DNA from: JAITMY01 sp031553765
Lineage (GTDB): Bacteria; Bacteroidota; Bacteroidia; Bacteroidales; UBA932
Assembly (NCBI GenBank): GCA_031553765.1
Contig: JAVBKY010000006.1
Coordinates: forward strand, 186,001 to 250,000
DNA: 64,000 bases
Direction: 5' to 3'
A program made the position numbers and the translations under genes. Within the stretch, counting starts at the first letter, position 1, and each line of letters begins with the position of its first letter. Below, in pieces: positions 43,745-53,509 of this stretch. The notes beneath the pieces are model-generated. The model had not been told where the DNA came from and searched no databases. It saw only the letters and a list, made by a program, of their open reading frames with translations.

Positions 43745-46700
43745 TTAGTAGTCCCTTTCTACATTCTCTATTTTTGCTTTGAGGGCGGCGGATTTTCGGT
43801 CGTGCAAAATCTTTTTATACTCAATAGGTGTTACTTTGATGAACTGCTCTACCGATTCGCTCCACGTGTCGAGCAAGCGTTGCGCCAACGGGCTACCTGT
43901 GTACTGAACATGTTTACGCAGTAAATCCTTTAACTCCTTGCGGTCGGCAGTGTCGTCCACAAGCGAAAGTTCTACCATTTCCATGTTGCAGAAAAAGTCG
44001 AAGGTTTGGCTTACATCCCACACGTAGGCAACGCCGCCGCTCATGCCTGCGGCAAAGTTGCGCCCTACGGAACCGAGTATAACGGCGCATCCGCCCGTCA
44101 TGTACTCGCAGCAATGGTCACCTGCGCCTTCAGCTACGGCTGTGGCTCCGCTATTGCGCACGCAAAAGCGCTCACCCACTCTACCATTAATAAATACTTC
44201 ACCTGAGGTAGCACCATATAGCAAGGTGTTACCTGCTATTACGTTTTCTTCGGGTGCAAAGGTTGAACCTACCGATGGGCATACTATGATTTGACCACCT
44301 GACAAGCCTTTGCCAAGGTAGTCGTTGCTATCACCTTCGAGTTGGAAGGTTACACCTGCGGAAAGAAACGCGCCAAAACTTTGTCCGGCGGAGCCTGTGA
44401 AGGTGCAATTAATAGTATTAGCGGGTAACCCTGCGTTACCGTAGCGTTTGGCTATTTCGCCCGAAAGCATAGCGCCTACAGACCTGTCGGTATTGGTAAT
44501 TACGCGCGTCGACTCCACGGGCGTGAGGCTTTCTATCGCCTCGGCACTATCTGCTATCAACTCCTTATCCATGACGTTCAACAATCTTTCGTCCTCGCGC
44601 CTTGCGCCGCTACGTATGGCGTACTTACTCGCTTCGGTGGGGAAGTAGGTTAAGCGGGCAAGGTCAATTTTCGCAACTTTTGCGTTATTGGTATTTGCTG
44701 TTTTACGAGTAAGTAAATCGGCTCTTCCTACTATTTCGTCAAGCGAGCGAAAGCCCATTTGCGCTAAGTATTCGCGAACTTCCTGCGCCAAAAAGTGGAA
44801 AAAGTTAAGCAAATACTCTTCTTTTCCTGTGAAGCGTGCGCGTAGGCGCTCGTCCTGCGTGGCTACGCCTACGGGGCAGGTATTAAGGTGGCACTTACGC
44901 ATCATTACGCAGCCCAGCACTATGAGCGCGCTGGTGGAAAAGCCATATTCTTCGGCACCCATTAGGGCGGCAATAATGATGTCGCGCCCTGTTTTGAGTT
45001 GCCCGTCGGCTTGCAGCACTATGCGGTCACGCAGCCCATTCATCACCAATGTTTGTTGTGTTTCGGCAAGGCCAATTTCGGTAGGTAAACCCGCGTACTT
45101 AATAGAGCTGAGCGGGCTGGCTCCTGTGCCGCCTTCGCCTCCGCTGATTACAATCACATCGGCTTTGGCTTTTGCAACACCTGCGGCAATAGTACCCACA
45201 CCGCTTTCCGAAACAAGTTTTACGGAGATACGAGCATGCGGGTTTACATTTTTAAGGTCAAAAATAAGCTGCGCCAAATCCTCAATGGAGTAAATGTCGT
45301 GGTGTGGCGGCGGCGAAATGAGCGATATGCCGGGTATGGAGTGGCGCGTGCGTGCAATGACTTCGTCCACCTTAAAACCGGGCAGCTGACCGCCCTCACC
45401 GGGCTTAGCGCCCTGCGCAACTTTGATTTGTATTTCATCGGCATTGACAAGGTATTCGGCGGTAACGCCAAAACGACCTGATGCTACCTGCTTAATGGCG
45501 CTGCGTGCCAGCGAACCATCGGGGCGCGGGTGAAAGCGCTCGGGGTCTTCACCACCTTCACCTGTATTGCTTTTTCCGCCCAACTTATTCATGGTTACGG
45601 CTAACGCTTCATGCGCTTCTCGGCTTATGGAACCGTAGGACATGGCTCCTGTAACAAAGCGGCGGGCAATACTTTCAACGGATTCTACTTCGTCAACGGG
45701 TATGGTATTTTTTTCTTCAAAAGAAAGTAAATCGCGCAGGAAGAACGGATCGCTTTTGCCATCAACGGCGGCGGTGTACTCCTTAAATTTTTGATACGAA
45801 CCAAGCCTTGTTGCCAACTGCAACTTCGATATGGTTTCGGGATTCCACGCGTGCTGTTCACCATTGCGACGATAAGCGTAAAAGCCTTCGCTGGCAGGTT
45901 GTTCATCGGCATCCATATCAAAAGCCTCATACAAGAGTTGCTCCTGCTGTCGGGCAATATCATCAAGGTCAATGCCGCCTACTTTGGTGGTTATGCCTCC
46001 GAAATATTTTCTTGATAATTCTTCGGAAATTCCTACGGCCTCAAAAATCTTTGCACCACGATAGCTGCGCATGGTGGAAATTCCCATTTTGGAAATGACC
46101 TTTAGCAAGCCTTTATTTACCGACTTGATGTAGTGTTTTTCGGCGGTATCGTAGTCAAGGTGCAGCTCGCCGCTTTTGATTTGCTTTTCAATAACGGCAT
46201 AGGCCATGTAGGGATTCACGGCGCTGGCACCAAAGCCCATCAGCAAGGCAAAATGCATTACCTCGCGCGGTTCGGCACTTTCCACAATAAGCCCTACCTG
46301 CACACGCTTACGCACCTCAATGAGGTGGTGGTGTACAGCCGACAGGGCCAAGAGCGATGGCACGGGAGCAAGGTCAACTGTAGCATTTCTGTCGCTCAGT
46401 ATAATGTAATTATAACCGTCGTCCACCGCCTTGGCGGCCTTGTCGCACATATCTTCTATTGCGCTCTCCAAGCCCTTTGCGCCCGATTTCACATCGTACA
46501 ACATGGGTATGGTAATGGAGCGAAATCCCTTGTACTCCAAGTGGCAGAGTATATCAAACTCGCGGTTGGTAAGCACAGGGCTTTTTACTTTTATCATTTT
46601 TCCCAACTCGGGGTCGGGTGAAAGTAGGTTGTGGTTAAACGTGCCAATGTAGCCCGTAAGCGTCATTACGAGCTCCTCGCGAATGGGGTCAATGGGCGGG

Positions 46701-48241
46701 TTGGTAACCTGCGCAAACTGCTGGCGAAAGTAGCGGAACAGGTTTTGCGGCAAGCGCGACAGCACGGCCAACGGCACATCGTTACCCATAGAACCCACAG
46801 GCTCCTTGCCTTCGTCGCACATGGGGACGATAATTTTTTCGATATCCTCCTTGGTGTAGTTAAACATGCGCAAGTGCTGCGGATAATCTTTTACCTGCTG
46901 TGCTACGCTGCGCCCTGAGGTGATTTTCTCCAGCTCGAGCCTATGCGCTTTGAGCCATTCCCCGTAAGGGTATTCCTGCGCCAACGCCTCTTTCAACTCG
47001 CTGTCGCGATAGATTTTTCCTTCTTCGGTATCAACCATTAGAATTTTGCCTGGCTGCAACTTTCCTTTTTCGCGCACATCGGCGGGGTCAAAGGTGATTA
47101 CGCCCGTTTCGGAAGCCAGCACCAGCGTATCGTTGTTGGTAATGACGTAGCGCGCGGGACGTAGCCCGTTGCGGTCGAGCATACCACCCGCATAGCGTCC
47201 GTCGAAAAACAGCAAGGTGGCAGGGCCGTCCCACGGTTCGAAGGCAAGCGAGTGAAACTCGTAAAATTCCTTCACCGCCCGTGGTATGGGATTCTTATCG
47301 TTGAAGCTTTCGGGCACCAGCATGGCCAGCGCATGCGGCAGCGACAAACCTGACTTCACAAAAAATTCAAGTGCATTGTCAAGCGAGGCACTATCGCTCA
47401 TGCCTTCTTCAATAATAGGCTGCACTTCTTTAATATCGGCAAAGTGTGGCGAGGAGAAAAATTCTTCGCGCGCCTTCATCCACTCGCGGTTGCCGCGTAT
47501 GGTGTTGATTTCGCCGTTGTGCCCCAAATAGCGGAACGGTTGCGCCAACTCCCACTTTGGGAAAGTATTGGTGCTAAAGCGTGAGTGCACCAAGGCTACG
47601 GCGCTGGTATAATAAGGGCTGCTGAGGTCGGGGAAGTATTCGCGCAGCTGATTTGAGGTAAGCATTCCCTTGTACACAATGCTCTTGGTGGAAAGGCTCA
47701 CTACGTAGCACTCCTCCTTGGACAGCTCGCGCTCAACTGCTTTTCGCAATATGTACAATCGCAACTCAAGGTTATTTTCTCCTTTTGTGTCAACTATAAA
47801 AATTTGCTTTACGTCAGGCTCGGTGGCCGATGAACCTTGCCCCAGCACGCTGCTGTTTACGGGTACATCGCGCAGGGCAAGCACGGAAAGTCCACGTCGT
47901 TCCGCCTCGTTCCTGATAACTTCCAACGCTTTTTGTTGCTTGGCAGCATCTTTGGACAGAAAAAGTAAACCTGTACCGTAGGCGCCTTTTTCGGGCACGG
48001 CAATTCCGTTGAGCAAAATAAATTCGTGCGGAATTTGCGTCATAATTCCTGCGCCATCGCCCGTGAGCGGGTCCACACCTTCGGCTCCGCGGTGCACCAT
48101 ATTTTCGAGTAGCTGCAGCCCTTTGTCCACCGTGTCGTGGCTCTTTGTAGCATGCAGGTTGACAATTAACCCCACGCCACAAGCGTCGTGCTCGTAGGTG
48201 GGGTCGTAAAGCCCGGGTTGGTTATTTTGTTGTTGTAGCAT
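43745..48241 (-). CDS. gltB: Glutamate synthase large subunit
   Basis: 1498 aa. GltB splits glutamine at its N-terminal amidotransferase domain and channels ammonia to 2-oxoglutarate at an FMN site. The nucleophile is Cys21 in HDACGVGL, which implies removal of a 20-residue propeptide. The FMN/Fe-S region is near residue 1112 (CHLNTCPVGVATQ), with ERFHPRPDGSLARSAIKQVASGRFG and KPGEGGQLPG upstream. The C-terminal GXGXG repeats (GNAGLPANTINCTFTGSAGQS) are complete. It is co-oriented with glnN and gltD. Confidence 0.98.
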   Translation of the reverse strand: MLQQQNNQPGLYDPTYEHDACGVGLIVNLHATKSHDTVDKGLQLLENMVHRGAEGVDPLTGDGAGIMTQIPHEFILLNGIAVPEKGAYGTGLLFLSKDAAKQQKALEVIRNEAERRGLSVLALRDVPVNSSVLGQGSSATEPDVKQIFIVDTKGENNLELRLYILRKAVERELSKEECYVVSLSTKSIVYKGMLTSNQLREYFPDLSSPYYTSAVALVHSRFSTNTFPKWELAQPFRYLGHNGEINTIRGNREWMKAREEFFSSPHFADIKEVQPIIEEGMSDSASLDNALEFFVKSGLSLPHALAMLVPESFNDKNPIPRAVKEFYEFHSLAFEPWDGPATLLFFDGRYAGGMLDRNGLRPARYVITNNDTLVLASETGVITFDPADVREKGKLQPGKILMVDTEEGKIYRDSELKEALAQEYPYGEWLKAHRLELEKITSGRSVAQQVKDYPQHLRMFNYTKEDIEKIIVPMCDEGKEPVGSMGNDVPLAVLSRLPQNLFRYFRQQFAQVTNPPIDPIREELVMTLTGYIGTFNHNLLSPDPELGKMIKVKSPVLTNREFDILCHLEYKGFRSITIPMLYDVKSGAKGLESAIEDMCDKAAKAVDDGYNYIILSDRNATVDLAPVPSLLALSAVHHHLIEVRKRVQVGLIVESAEPREVMHFALLMGFGASAVNPYMAYAVIEKQIKSGELHLDYDTAEKHYIKSVNKGLLKVISKMGISTMRSYRGAKIFEAVGISEELSRKYFGGITTKVGGIDLDDIARQQEQLLYEAFDMDADEQPASEGFYAYRRNGEQHAWNPETISKLQLATRLGSYQKFKEYTAAVDGKSDPFFLRDLLSFEEKNTIPVDEVESVESIARRFVTGAMSYGSISREAHEALAVTMNKLGGKSNTGEGGEDPERFHPRPDGSLARSAIKQVASGRFGVTAEYLVNADEIQIKVAQGAKPGEGGQLPGFKVDEVIARTRHSIPGISLISPPPHHDIYSIEDLAQLIFDLKNVNPHARISVKLVSESGVGTIAAGVAKAKADVIVISGGEGGTGASPLSSIKYAGLPTEIGLAETQQTLVMNGLRDRIVLQADGQLKTGRDIIIAALMGAEEYGFSTSALIVLGCVMMRKCHLNTCPVGVATQDERLRARFTGKEEYLLNFFHFLAQEVREYLAQMGFRSLDEIVGRADLLTRKTANTNNAKVAKIDLARLTYFPTEASKYAIRSGARREDERLLNVMDKELIADSAEAIESLTPVESTRVITNTDRSVGAMLSGEIAKRYGNAGLPANTINCTFTGSAGQSFGAFLSAGVTFQLEGDSNDYLGKGLSGGQIIVCPSVGSTFAPEENVIAGNTLLYGATSGEVFINGRVGERFCVRNSGATAVAEGAGDHCCEYMTGGCAVILGSVGRNFAAGMSGGVAYVWDVSQTFDFFCNMEMVELSLVDDTADRKELKDLLRKHVQYTGSPLAQRLLDTWSESVEQFIKVTPIEYKKILHDRKSAALKAKIENVERDY

Positions 48242-48259
48242 GATTGTATTTTTTCTATT

Positions 48260-48458
48260 TACCCCAAATCCCCTAAAGGGGACTATAACATTGTGCGTTT
48301 GCCTGAAGCGTCATTGCGAGCGAAGCGAAGCAATCTCAAGTTGTGATTGGCTTCGCCAAAAGAGGAGATTGCTTCGTCGTTCCTCCTCGCAATGACGCCT
48401 CGAGGATAAACCTGCTATAACCCACTGCGGTTATAGCCCCCTTTAGGGGGTTGGGGGT
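48260..48458 (-). repeat. Palindromic element family A, copy A3 (full length)
   Basis: Outer C5/G5 arms: ACCCCAAATCCCCTAAAGG on the left, TAGCCCCCTTTAGGGGG with TTGGGGGT on the right. Middle arms are TCATTGCGAGCGAAGCGAAG and TCGTTCCTCCTCGCAATGAC, with a TTGGCTTCGCCAA hairpin between. It fills the gap between glnN and gltB. Confidence 0.9.
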
Positions 48459-48461
48459 GCA

Positions 48462-50651
48462 CTATCGAATAAACAATAATTCTCTATATTTTGGCAACGG
48501 CCACATTTCGTTATCTACTATCAACTCAAGCTTATCAATATGGTAGCGGATGGTGTCCATGAGCGGAAACACGTTATCGTGGTAGGCAAGGGCTTTTTCG
48601 CGTTCTGCCTCAATTTTATTGGCTTTCTTGCGCTCGTCAATCATGCTCATTACACCCATGGTAATTTCGTTGGTATGATTGGCTATGCGCTCAATAATCA
48701 ACTTGTTTTGTGCAGACATGCCTTCGCTTAAATCTTCGGGAAAATGACCTGCTACTTTTGACACGTTATCCAGCAACTTCGACTGATATTCGGTAGCGAC
48801 GGGGATAATATGGTTCATGGCGAGGTCGCCCAGCACGCGCGATTCTATCTGAATTTTCTTGGTGTAGGTTTCCCATTTTACTTCGCAACGCGAATGTAAC
48901 TCCCTTTCGGTAAATACCGAGGTGTTGGCAAACATTTTCACGCTTTCGTCCTTAAGGTAGGTATCGAAAATAACGGGGACGCTGGTTTCGCAGTCCAGTC
49001 CGCGGGCGGCGGCTTCAGCCTTCCATTCATCGCTGTAGCCGTTGCCATCAAAGCGAATGGCAATGCTATCCTTAATGTACTTTTTCACTACTTCAAAAAT
49101 CGCTTTCTCCTTATCTTTACCTTTTGCGATAAGCGTTTCAACTTCTGCTGCAAATTCGGTGAGCTGGTCAGCTACGGCAGCGTGCAGCGCAATCATAGCG
49201 GCTCCGCAGTTTTCGGACGAGCCTACGGCGCGGAACTCAAAACGATTGCCCGTAAAGGCAAAGGGTGATGTGCGGTTGCGGTCGGTGTTATCCCTAAAAA
49301 TTTCGGGTATATGACCCACGCCGAGCTGCAATCCTGCCTTTTTATCTATTACAATAGCCTCGTCGGCTGATGATTTCACCACCTTATCAAGTACCGCCGA
49401 AATTTGGCTTCCCAAGAACACGGATATGATAGCGGGCGGAGCTTCGTTGGCACCCAAGCGGTGCGCATTGGTGGCCGAGCTGATGGAGGCTTTGAGCAAA
49501 CCGTTGTGCTTATGCACTGCCTTGAGTATATTGGCAACAAAAGTTACAAACTGCAGATTGCTCATGGCATCCTTGCCGGGCGAAAGCAGGTTTACACCCG
49601 TATCGGTACCCAGCGACCAGTTGCAGTGCTTACCCGAACCGTTTACACCCTTGAAAGGTTTTTCGTGCAGCACCACGCGGAATCCGTGCCGACGTGCAAC
49701 TTGGCGCATGGTGGACATGAGCAACAAGTTGTGGTCAACTGCCAAGTTGGTTTCTTCATATATAGGAGCCAACTCAAACTGGTTTGGCGCAACTTCGTTG
49801 TGGCGTGTTTTTACAGGAATACCCAAGGTAAGCGATTCAAACTCCAACTCGGTCATGAATGCCAATACACGCGAAGGTATGTGACCAAAGTAGTGATCTT
49901 CGAGCTGCTGATTTTTGGCGCTCTCGTGCCCCATAAGGGTACGACCTGTAAGCGCTAAGTCGGGGCGACCTGCCCACAGCGCTTCGTCCACCAAAAAGTA
50001 CTCCTGCTCCCAACCCAAGTAGGAGTAAACCTTTTCTACGCTTGGGTCAAACATTTTGCATACACGGGTGGCGCTACGGTTAATGGCTGCAAGCGATTTT
50101 AGCAAGGGTGCTTTGTAGTCCAACGCCTCGCCGGTGTACGAAATAAATATGGTGGGAATGCACAGCGTATCGCCTACCATAAAGGCGGGTGAAGCGGGAT
50201 CCCAAGCGGTGTAGCCGCGCGCCTCGAAGGTGTTGCGAATGCCGCCGCTGGGGAAGCTCGACGCATCGGGCTCCTGCTGCACGAGCAGCTTGCCCGAAAA
50301 TTCTTCGACCATATTACTCGCGCTGTCAAACTCGGCAAAGGAATCGTGCTTTTCGGCTGTGCCGCCTGTGAGTGGTTGGAACCAGTGCGTGTAGTGCGTA
50401 GCACCCATGCTGATAGCCCAACGCTTCATACCCTGCGCCACTTCTTCGGCAATATCGTGCGTAAGAGGGGAGCCTATGTCGATGGCGGCGCAAAGGGTTT
50501 TGAAGCTGTTTTTTGAAAGATATTCTTTCATTTTCTCAAGCGAGAAAACGTTTTTTGCGAAGTATTCGTGAACCCTTTCTGTAGGGCTTTCTACCTTCAC
50601 GGCCTTCTTGCTAAAGGCTTCGTCAAGGAGCTTGAATCGTAGTGTTTTCAT
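48462..50651 (-). CDS. glnN: Glutamine synthetase type III
   Basis: 729 aa, the GSIII length typical of Bacteroidota. It joins ammonia to glutamate with ATP. Active-site and ATP-binding motifs are seen: FPSGGIRNTFEARGYTAWD, AWEQEYFLVDE-like segment near residue 210, EVAPNQFELAPIYEETN, VNGSGKHCNWSLGTD, NAHRLGANEAPPAI and NRTSPFAFTGNRFEFR. The C-terminus has GSIII-specific helices (ALAYHDNVFPLMDTIRYHIDKLE). Its place directly upstream of gltB sets up the GS-GOGAT cycle in one cluster. Confidence 0.96.
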   Translation of the reverse strand: MKTLRFKLLDEAFSKKAVKVESPTERVHEYFAKNVFSLEKMKEYLSKNSFKTLCAAIDIGSPLTHDIAEEVAQGMKRWAISMGATHYTHWFQPLTGGTAEKHDSFAEFDSASNMVEEFSGKLLVQQEPDASSFPSGGIRNTFEARGYTAWDPASPAFMVGDTLCIPTIFISYTGEALDYKAPLLKSLAAINRSATRVCKMFDPSVEKVYSYLGWEQEYFLVDEALWAGRPDLALTGRTLMGHESAKNQQLEDHYFGHIPSRVLAFMTELEFESLTLGIPVKTRHNEVAPNQFELAPIYEETNLAVDHNLLLMSTMRQVARRHGFRVVLHEKPFKGVNGSGKHCNWSLGTDTGVNLLSPGKDAMSNLQFVTFVANILKAVHKHNGLLKASISSATNAHRLGANEAPPAIISVFLGSQISAVLDKVVKSSADEAIVIDKKAGLQLGVGHIPEIFRDNTDRNRTSPFAFTGNRFEFRAVGSSENCGAAMIALHAAVADQLTEFAAEVETLIAKGKDKEKAIFEVVKKYIKDSIAIRFDGNGYSDEWKAEAAARGLDCETSVPVIFDTYLKDESVKMFANTSVFTERELHSRCEVKWETYTKKIQIESRVLGDLAMNHIIPVATEYQSKLLDNVSKVAGHFPEDLSEGMSAQNKLIIERIANHTNEITMGVMSMIDERKKANKIEAEREKALAYHDNVFPLMDTIRYHIDKLELIVDNEMWPLPKYRELLFIR

Positions 50652-50692
50652 TTGTTCATATATTTTAATTTATCTATTTTTCTTCATCACCA

Positions 50693-50800
50693 ACCTCTCC
50701 CCTAACCCCTCTCCACAAGAGAGGGGCATGTGCCCGGAGATACGGGAGCGCCCACGGCTTGGGGAGTCCCTCTCTTGTGGAGAGGGATTTAGGGAGAGGT
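50693..50800. repeat. Palindromic element family B, copy B2
   Basis: Ends ACCTCTCCCCTAACCCCTC and GAGAGGGATTTAGGGAGAGGT with a nested CTCTCCACAAGAGAG hairpin. The right end is one base from the asnA stop codon. Confidence 0.88.
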
Positions 50801-50801
50801 A

Positions 50802-51836
50802 TCATTTCAAAAAGATGTTATTTTCCTTGCAGGCATCCACCATTTCGTCGCTCCAAATGGAGGACTGGACTTCGCCAATGTGGGCGCAGCGCAGGAGGTA
50901 CATGCACAGGCGGCTTTGGCCTATGCCACCGCCAATGGAGAGTGGTATTCTATCCTCAAGCAACATGCGGTGAAAGAGCAAATCTTTACGCTCGGGGCAA
51001 CCTTCCAAATCCAGCTGTCGCTCAAGTGCCGTTTTATCTACACGAATGCCCATGGAGGAAATTTCGAATGCCGAATTAAGTATTTTATTCCACAAAATAA
51101 TGTCGCCGTTGAGCCCGCAATAGCCCGAAGCGGTCGGCGTGCTCCAATCGTCATAGTCAGGCGCGCGGCCATCGTGCTTTTCGCCGTTGGGAAGTTTGTT
51201 ACCAATACCTATTACGAAAACGGCGCCGTACTTTTTCGCAGCTTCGCTTTCGCGCTCGCGCGGAGATAACTTCGGATACTGCGCCAGCAAATCTTCGGAG
51301 TGAATAAAGGTAATTTGTTCGGGCAGCGAGGGCGTAATGTGCGAGTAACGATCGTAAATATGCTGCTCCATGCCACGCATCACACCGTATATTTTCTCCA
51401 CCATGCACTTCAAAAAATCAAGGTTACGATCTTCGGCGGTAATGGTGCGCTCCCAGTCCCACTGGTCGACGTACAGCGAGTGGATATTGTCGAGCTCCTC
51501 GTCGGCGCGAATGGCGTTCATATCGGTGTAAAGTCCGTAGCCCGGCGCAATTTTGTAGCCGCCCAACTTCATGCGTTTCCACTTAGCCAACGAGTGTACT
51601 ACCTCGGCCTTGGCATCGCCCAAATCCTTTACAGCAAATGACACGGCGCGCTCCGTTCCGTTTAGGTCGTCGTTAATACCCGTGCCTGCTAACACAAACA
51701 GCGGGGCGGTTACACGGCGCAGGTTGAGCGACTTTGCCAACTCGTCCTGAAAGGTTGATTTGAGCATTTTAATGGCTTGCTCCATAGTTTCGGGTGCCAG
51801 CTGCGCCCGATAGTGTGATGGGATGTAAAGTTTCAT
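50802..51836 (-). CDS. asnA: Aspartate-ammonia ligase
   Basis: 344 aa. AsnA makes asparagine from aspartate and free ammonia with ATP, without glutamine. The class II aminoacyl-tRNA-synthetase-like fold is recognised by LRRVTAPLFVLAGTGINDDLNGTERAVSF, LAKWKRMKLGGY, LYTDMNAIRADEELDN, SLYVDQWDWERTI and a C-terminal GGGIGQSRLCMYLL. The use of free ammonia fits the surrounding nitrogen island. A family B element abuts the stop codon. Confidence 0.97.
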   Translation of the reverse strand: MKLYIPSHYRAQLAPETMEQAIKMLKSTFQDELAKSLNLRRVTAPLFVLAGTGINDDLNGTERAVSFAVKDLGDAKAEVVHSLAKWKRMKLGGYKIAPGYGLYTDMNAIRADEELDNIHSLYVDQWDWERTITAEDRNLDFLKCMVEKIYGVMRGMEQHIYDRYSHITPSLPEQITFIHSEDLLAQYPKLSPRERESEAAKKYGAVFVIGIGNKLPNGEKHDGRAPDYDDWSTPTASGYCGLNGDIILWNKILNSAFEISSMGIRVDKTALERQLDLEGCPERKDLLFHRMLLEDRIPLSIGGGIGQSRLCMYLLRCAHIGEVQSSIWSDEMVDACKENNIFLK

Positions 51837-51875
51837 GATGTGGTATGCTTAGTGTTTTATTTAGTTTAATTTAAA

Positions 51876-51994
51876 ACCTCTCCCCCGTCCCCTCTCCACA
51901 GGAGAGGGGCGTGTGCTAACAGGTGTGAGCTATAAGTACGGGGCGCTTGTGTGCTGCAAGTCCCTCTACTGCGGAGAGGGATTTAGGGAGAGGT
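51876..51994. repeat. Palindromic element family B, copy B3
   Basis: Left end ACCTCTCCCCCGTCCCCTC, right end GAGAGGGATTTAGGGAGAGGT, nested CTCTCCACAGGAGAG. It lies between dapL and asnA. Confidence 0.88.
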
Positions 51995-52008
51995 CTATAG
52001 TATCCTCT

Positions 52009-53238
52009 CTATAATTTCCAATTAGCAATTCTTTCCATTGCCTCCTTTACCTTCTCGTAATTACCGAACGCCGACAAGCGCAGGTAACCTTCGCCGCTGG
52101 GGCCAAAACCCACTCCCGGCGTACCAACTACATTACATTCATTCAATAGTCGATCGAAAAAATTCCATGACGAAATGCCCTTCGGTGTTTGCAACCAGAT
52201 GTAAGGTGCGTTAACTCCACCGTAAGCATTCAGCCCTAATTGTTTTAATCCGTTGAGAATGGTATTGGCATTTTGCATGTAGTAGGCTACGCTTTCACGT
52301 ACCTCCATTTTGCCTTTCGGCGAATAAACAGCCTCGGCTGCACGTTGTACAATGTAAGCCGTACCGTTGAACTTGGTGCTTTGTCGTCGGTTCCACAGCT
52401 TGTTTAGCATTACATTCTTTCCCTCTGCATTTTTACATTGCAGTTCCTTAGGTACAACCGTATAGCCACAACGCAAGCCTGTGAATCCCGCCGTTTTTGA
52501 GAAGCTGCGAAACTCCACAGCCACCTCTTTTGCACCCTCTATTTCATATATGGAATGCGGCACATCGGGCTCGGAAATGAACGCCTCGTATGCAGCATCG
52601 AACAGGATAAGCGCTCCACTCCACTTGGCATAATCTACCCACACCTTCAGCTGTGATTTAGTAAGCGTAGTGCCGGTGGGATTATTGGGGAGGCACAGGT
52701 AAATCACATCGGGACTTTTGGCGGGTAGTTCGGGTACAAAACCATTTTGCGCCGTGCATGGCAGGTATTGTATTCGGTTCCACAAGCCGTTCACCAGCTC
52801 GCCACCACGACCACCCATTACGTTGGTATCAACGTACACGGGGTACACGGGGTCGGTAAGCGCAACAATATTGTTGGTGGAAAGTATATCGCCAAAGTTG
52901 CCGATGTCGCTCTTGGCTCCATCGCCTATAAATATTTCATCGGCAGAAAGCGATACGCCGCGCGGTGTAAAATCATTTTCTACAATAGCTTGTCGTAGGA
53001 ACTCGTAACCTTGCTCGGGACCGTAACCACGAAAAGTGGTTGCCGCTGCCTGCTCATCTACCGCACGGTGCAACGCTTCTATCACCGATGGTGAAAGCGG
53101 ACGCGTAACATCGCCTATGCCTAAGCGAATGATATCGGCCTTGGGATTGGCGACTTTGTACGCCTCCACCTTTTTAGCAATTTCCGAAAACAGGTAGCTC
53201 TCGGGCAGTTTTGGGAAGTTATCGTTGATGTATGCCAT
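52009..53238 (-). CDS. dapL: LL-diaminopimelate aminotransferase
   Basis: 409 aa. DapL converts tetrahydrodipicolinate to LL-DAP in one PLP-dependent step, replacing the succinylase route. The family substrate motifs are present: YLFSEIA at residues 15-21, LGIGDVTRPL, TFRGYGPEQGY with the Glu that I recall as a substrate contact, and GDGAKSDIGN. The PLP lysine is in FRSFSKTAGFTG near residue 246, and the C-terminal SGEGYLRLSAFG carries the carboxylate-binding Arg. It is followed in the pathway by the nearby dapF. Confidence 0.95.
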   Translation of the reverse strand: MAYINDNFPKLPESYLFSEIAKKVEAYKVANPKADIIRLGIGDVTRPLSPSVIEALHRAVDEQAAATTFRGYGPEQGYEFLRQAIVENDFTPRGVSLSADEIFIGDGAKSDIGNFGDILSTNNIVALTDPVYPVYVDTNVMGGRGGELVNGLWNRIQYLPCTAQNGFVPELPAKSPDVIYLCLPNNPTGTTLTKSQLKVWVDYAKWSGALILFDAAYEAFISEPDVPHSIYEIEGAKEVAVEFRSFSKTAGFTGLRCGYTVVPKELQCKNAEGKNVMLNKLWNRRQSTKFNGTAYIVQRAAEAVYSPKGKMEVRESVAYYMQNANTILNGLKQLGLNAYGGVNAPYIWLQTPKGISSWNFFDRLLNECNVVGTPGVGFGPSGEGYLRLSAFGNYEKVKEAMERIANWKL

Positions 53239-53256
53239 AGTTATTTATTTTTCTTT

Positions 53257-53506
53257 TACCCCCAACCCCCTAAAGGGGGCTACAACATTCTGCGTTTGCT
53301 CAGAGCGTCATTGCGAGCGAAGCGCGGCAATCTCATGATTAGATCAAGGATTTAAGGAACAAGGACTGGTTTGTCTTTTATCTTTTCGTCTTTATTCTTT
53401 CATCCAATTTTGAGATTGCTTCGTCGTTCCTCCTCGCAATGACGCCACGAGGATGAACCTGCTATAATCCACTGCGATTATAGCCCCCCTTTAGGGGGTT
53501 GGGGGT
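53257..53506 (-). repeat. Palindromic element family A, copy A4, with an enlarged centre
   Basis: The outer C5/G5 and middle TCATTGCGAG arms are intact, but the usual short centre is replaced by about 78 nt (53334-53411) rich in TCTTTT words (TGTCTTTTATCTTTTCGTC). This suggests a different unit has been inserted at the loop. Confidence 0.88.
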
Positions 53507-53509
53507 ACA

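Noticed and set aside
43745..48241. Several 60-200 codon open frames antisense to gltB, recQ, deaD and others
   Set aside because: They overlap long conserved genes, show no domain pattern and reflect codon bias of the opposite strand.
48430..48458. G-rich outer arms of family A (GGGGGTTGGGGG) as a G-quadruplex or telomere-like site
   Set aside because: Only two G5 tracts lie together on one strand per arm; the partner arm offers C tracts, so a hairpin is more plausible.
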